A program made the position numbers and the translations under genes. Below, piece by piece: positions 61,179-64,000 of a DNA stretch of 64,000 nucleotides; positions within the stretch are counted from its first letter, which is position 1, and each line of letters begins with the position of its first letter. The notes below the pieces were generated by a model. It searched no databases. It saw only the letters and a list, made by a program, of their open reading frames with translations, and was not told the origin of the DNA. The stretch lies in NCBI RefSeq assembly GCF_900113835.1, contig NZ_FOQV01000010.1, positions 124,001 to 188,000 on the forward strand, written 5' to 3'. This DNA comes from Allobosea sp. OK403 (GTDB lineage Bacteria; Pseudomonadota; Alphaproteobacteria; Rhizobiales; Beijerinckiaceae).

Positions 61179-61856
61179 TCACGAGCGGAACAGCCGCGAA
61201 TACTGGGTTTCATGTCGCAAGGATGCGAGATCGGAGCGCAGGGCGCAGCCGCCGAGATCGTCGAGCGTCGCGATCTCGGCTGCGGCCGCAGCTTCATGCA
61301 AGGCCGGCACGAGACCGGCCGTGATGCGCTGCCCATCGGTCTGGCCGACGATGCCGAGCCGCACCGAGGCCGAGACGAGGTTGGCGACGAAGCCGAGCCC
61401 ATAGGCCTCCAGCGCGGGCCGCAGCGGCAGGTCGTGACCGGCAGCCGCCACGCCGACCGCAATGGGATAGGCGATATCGCCCGGCCAGGCGCTCCGCAGA
61501 CCCTCGATCGCCTCGCAGGGCCAGGCGGCGCGCACCGCTGCGATAAAGGCATTGCCCTGCGTCACCGTCTCCAGCCGGCGCTCGGCCGAATTGGCCAGCG
61601 CCAGGGCCAGTTCCGCCGTTTCGATGAGGCCTGCATTGTCGCCGGCTGCCACCATGCGGCAGGCATTGGCGAACAGGATCAGGTCATTGCGCAGCGAACC
61701 ATGGACGACGAGGGCCTCGAGCCAGTCCCGCAGCGTTGCGGCGTCGTGAAGATCACCCGCCTCGAAAGCCCATTCCAGCCCATGCGAATAGGCGAAGGCG
61801 CCGACCGGGAAGGACGGCGACAGCCAGACCATGAGCGGGAGATGGGCCGACGACAT
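61179..61856 (-). CDS. ureF: Urease accessory protein UreF
   Basis: A 225-residue all-helical protein: LMVWLSPSFPVGAFAYSHGLEWAFEAG is the UreF N-terminal signature. LRSAWPGDIAYPIAVGVAAAGHD and LGIVGQTDGQRITAGLVP follow. UreF gates nickel transfer in the UreG-UreF-UreD-urease complex. It starts 9 bp after ureE. Confidence 0.94.
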   Translation of the reverse strand: MSSAHLPLMVWLSPSFPVGAFAYSHGLEWAFEAGDLHDAATLRDWLEALVVHGSLRNDLILFANACRMVAAGDNAGLIETAELALALANSAERRLETVTQGNAFIAAVRAAWPCEAIEGLRSAWPGDIAYPIAVGVAAAGHDLPLRPALEAYGLGFVANLVSASVRLGIVGQTDGQRITAGLVPALHEAAAAAEIATLDDLGGCALRSDLASLRHETQYSRLFRS

Positions 61857-61865
61857 GAGCGGCGC

Positions 61866-62585
61866 TCAATGGTCGTGGCTATGGCCCTTGTGACCGTGCT
61901 CGGCGCCATGCTTGTGGCCGTGGTCATGCCCGCAGCCGCAGTCGTCATCGTGAGCATGCGCTGCGTGGTCATGATCCTTGTGGTCATGCGCCTTGTGGTC
62001 ATGGGCCTTGTGATCATGGCCCGCATGGTCGTGCTCGTGATCATGGTGGGCATGATCATGACCGTGGCCGGCATGATGGTCGTGCCCGCAGCCGCAAGCA
62101 TCCGCCGCATCGGCGTGCCCATGGTCATGTCCGTGATCGGGATGGTCGTGGCCATGGTCATAGGCGCCGCGCTCGGGCTGGAAGGGGCGCGTCACCGCGC
62201 TCATGGCGCAGCCCTGGCCGCGGATCATCTCCGCCAGGACATGGTCGTTCTCGATATAGATCGCGTCGCCGCTGATCTCGGCCGGGGTGTGGCGGTTGCC
62301 GATATGCCAGGCCAGCCGCATCAGGCGCAGCGGGTTCTCGGCGCGGATCTCGAGCAGGCTTTGGGCGGCAGCCTTGATCACGACCAGTCGGCCGTCCTCG
62401 AGCCTGACCGCGTCACCGTCGCCAAGCGCGGTCGGCTTGTCCAAGTCGAGCAGGATATCGAGCCCGCCATCGCCCTTGAGCGCGAGGCGGCGGCGATTGC
62501 GATCCTCATGGTCGAGCGTCAGCGTCTCGACGATCTTGTCTGCTTTGACTGCAGCCTTGCGAACGACGGAGGTGGCACGCAGCAT
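61866..62585 (-). CDS. ureE: Urease nickel metallochaperone UreE with a very long His-rich tail
   Basis: A 239-residue protein. Residues ~1-70 are the peptide-binding domain (TLDHEDRNRRRLALKGDGG). Residues ~75-140 are the metal domain (RLAWHIGNRHTPAEISGDAIYIENDHVLAEMIRGQGC, including the dimer-interface His). From about 141 the protein is an Asp/His repeat tail with roughly 37 His in about 98 residues and two CGCGHD motifs. The tail should store several nickel ions per chain. It leads the accessory gene group. Confidence 0.95.
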   Translation of the reverse strand: MLRATSVVRKAAVKADKIVETLTLDHEDRNRRRLALKGDGGLDILLDLDKPTALGDGDAVRLEDGRLVVIKAAAQSLLEIRAENPLRLMRLAWHIGNRHTPAEISGDAIYIENDHVLAEMIRGQGCAMSAVTRPFQPERGAYDHGHDHPDHGHDHGHADAADACGCGHDHHAGHGHDHAHHDHEHDHAGHDHKAHDHKAHDHKDHDHAAHAHDDDCGCGHDHGHKHGAEHGHKGHSHDH

Positions 62586-62612
62586 GATGTTTAAACCCGT
62601 GACGATGGTGGA

Positions 62613-62921
62613 TCAGAGGCGGTCGATGGACCGCGGTTCGACCACTTCGATCACCGGAGGGGCGCTGACGCAAGCCCCTGCGACATTGAGGAAGGCGATG
62701 AGATGCGGTGCAGCCATGTGCCGATCGACATCGGCACGCGTCTCCCAATGCTCCACGGTCATGAAACGGCCGGGCTCGGTGAGACTCTCATGCATGTCAT
62801 AGGAAAGGCAGCCCTGCTCGCGGCGGGTGGCGATGATGCAGTCGCGCGCAGCGGCAGTGAATGTGGCGCGCGCATCGGCCAACACCTGCGCTCGCGCGAT
62901 GACGATAATCGGATCGGACAT
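62613..62921 (-). CDS. Antibiotic biosynthesis monooxygenase (ABM) family protein
   Basis: A 102-residue ferredoxin-like protein: IIVIARAQVLADARATFTAAARDCI, EQGCLSYDMHESLTEPGRFMTVEHWETRADVDRHMAAPHL, the usual ABM pattern with HWET. These act as dimers, often as quinol or heme-related monooxygenases. Start ATG 62921; the ATG at 62963 would add 14 residues. It sits just upstream of ureE, but a functional link is not implied. Confidence 0.88.
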   Translation of the reverse strand: MSDPIIVIARAQVLADARATFTAAARDCIIATRREQGCLSYDMHESLTEPGRFMTVEHWETRADVDRHMAAPHLIAFLNVAGACVSAPPVIEVVEPRSIDRL

Positions 62922-63509
62922 ATGGCCTGAAGCTCCGGAACGATCGAGGGTTGCCTGATTCATGGATTACATCTCAACGTTGTATCCGGATGCAACAGCA
63001 CAAGCTGCATGGTTGACCGAAGACTAACAAAAAAGACGCGTCGGAGACGGTTTGAGAGTTGAGCCCTCATCCTGGGGAGCCGCGCAGCGGTGGCCCGGGA
63101 TCTGAAGCGCGTCATGGTCGGGCTTGACCCGACCATCTCGTAGACCAGAGCACTCTGGTCATGAGATTCTTGGGGCGCAAGATTCTTAGGGCGCAAGCCC
63201 GAGAATGACGGTAGGGCGCGGGAAGCCCTTCTCCCCTCGCGGGAGAAGGTGGCTCGGCGCAGCCGAGACGGATGAGGGGGCGCTGTGAGCTTTCCGACTA
63301 GCCGCACACGACGCCAACCGGATAGGGCACGGCGCCCCCTCATCCGGCGCTGCGCGCCACCTTCTCCCGCCAGGGGAGAAGGGAAAAGGTGCGCGTCATT
63401 CTCGGGCGCAGCGCAGCGAAGACCTGAGAATCTCAGTCCGGAAAAGCTCCGGCAAAAGCAGGCTCCTCCCGCGCAAGATTCTTGGGGCGCAAGCCCGAGA
63501 ATGACGCTC
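62922..63509. other. Repeat-rich intergenic region
   Basis: Family E copy 3 plus three short repeats of the gattcttggggcgcaagccc type (about 63162, 63181 and 63477). No gene is supported; the promoter of the ABM-urease group should lie near 62960-63060. Confidence 0.6.
63219..63386. repeat. Inverted repeat element, family E copy 3
   Basis: cccttctcccctcgcgggag and ctcccgccaggggagaagg are outer arms. The inner gatgagggggcgctgtgagc matches sequence near 50523, and gcgccccctcatccgg is shared with 50584. Confidence 0.75.
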
Positions 63510-63929
63510 TCAGCGCCCGGCCATGCCCACTGCTGCGATCTTGCGCGGCTGCTCCTCGCCAACACCTGCGCGCTTGTCGAAGGCCTTCTGCGCCCGGCTG
63601 ATCTCGCCATGGTGCTCATAGGCCCACAGGCCGAGCGCCTGGACAGGCAACCAAAGCGAGCGGCCGAGATCGGTCAGCTCATAATCGACGCGCGGCGGGA
63701 TCGTCGGGAAGACCGTGCGGTTGACTAGCCCGTCGCGCTCGAGCCCGCGCAAGGTCAAGGTCAGCATGCGCTGCGAAATGCCATCGACCATGCGCTTGAT
63801 CTCGTTGAAGCGCCTGGGACCCTCGCCGAGCAGGCGAACGATCTGGACGCTCCATTTATCGCCGATGCGTGCGAGAACCGGCGCGACGACCCGACAGCTT
63901 TCAGTCACATCCGTGTGCCCCTGTTCCAA
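63510..63929 (-). CDS. HxlR family transcriptional regulator
   Basis: A 139-residue winged-helix protein: CRVVAPVLARIGDKWSVQIVRLLGEGPRRFNEIKRMVDGISQRML..., then GLVNRTVFPTIPPRVDYELTDLGRSL, the HxlR signature. I start at TTG 63929 because a full GGAGG lies 7 bp upstream (63937-63941); the frame remains open to 63983 but without any ATG. HxlR proteins often respond to quinones or aldehydes and may control the ABM gene downstream. Confidence 0.9.
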   Translation of the reverse strand: MEQGHTDVTESCRVVAPVLARIGDKWSVQIVRLLGEGPRRFNEIKRMVDGISQRMLTLTLRGLERDGLVNRTVFPTIPPRVDYELTDLGRSLWLPVQALGLWAYEHHGEISRAQKAFDKRAGVGEEQPRKIAAVGMAGR

Positions 63930-64000
63930 AAATGTGCCTCCTTGTCGTGATTTAGGCAGGCTCGTACATAGCCTCAGTATCAAACATATACCAGAGAGGC

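Overview
The window reads as one contiguous stretch of a GC-rich alphaproteobacterial chromosome. The order Hyphomicrobiales is the best fit, and a Bosea-like lineage is plausible. The support is the NasST/ureEFG gene sets, the SigF-NrsF pair, OpgC, DUF2161 and DUF2339 genes, and above all the many short palindromic intergenic repeats. The species call is inference. I saw no phage genes, transposase, CRISPR array, rRNA or tRNA.

Layout. 1-1.4 kb: end of a polysaccharide locus (GT4 fragment, GT2). 2-6.7 kb: a LysR regulator divergent from two SDRs, an F420-type reductase, an NTF2-like protein and a methyltransferase. 8-15.4 kb: sigF-nrsF, a secreted esterase, opgC, a TTC38-like TPR protein, a small membrane protein, a YHS protein and a DUF2161 protein. 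15.7-20.4 kb: a giant DUF2339 membrane protein and an internally duplicated unknown gene. 20.8-26 kb: an aromatic-acid locus (solute receptor, MarR, class II aldolase, MobA-like hydroxylase) with matching MarR-type operators. 26.6-32.7 kb: an oxidative hexuronate operon (GntR, receptor, enolase-superfamily enzyme, lactonase, uronate dehydrogenase, mutarotase). 33-38 kb: a catalytically dead HtrA-like protein, an orphan receptor, a small unknown protein and a methyltransferase. 38-44.4 kb: an ABC importer without ATPase genes, plus a metallophosphoesterase, HAD phosphatase and RpiR regulator. 44.9-46.5 kb: a small helical protein and a PAS-PAS-HTH regulator. 46.9-59.9 kb: assimilatory nitrate/nitrite locus. 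60-62.6 kb: ureE-ureF-DUF3995-ureG. 62.6-64 kb: an ABM monooxygenase and an HxlR regulator.

Two things stand out. First, the nitrate operon has a readable control region: a sigma54 promoter, two hexaloop hairpins of the ANTAR type, and a terminator whose 5' arm lies inside the second hairpin. It sits next to nasS-nasT, so nitrate should release NasT from NasS and allow read-through. Second, the window holds several families of short palindromic elements, and some copies show signs of having moved. A 124-bp element interrupts the 3' end of the DUF3995 gene, and removing it on paper restores a family-like C-terminus ending just before ureG. Another copy of it lies inside a second element whose uninterrupted form is also in the window. 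A 102-bp element adds 34 in-frame codons to opgC.
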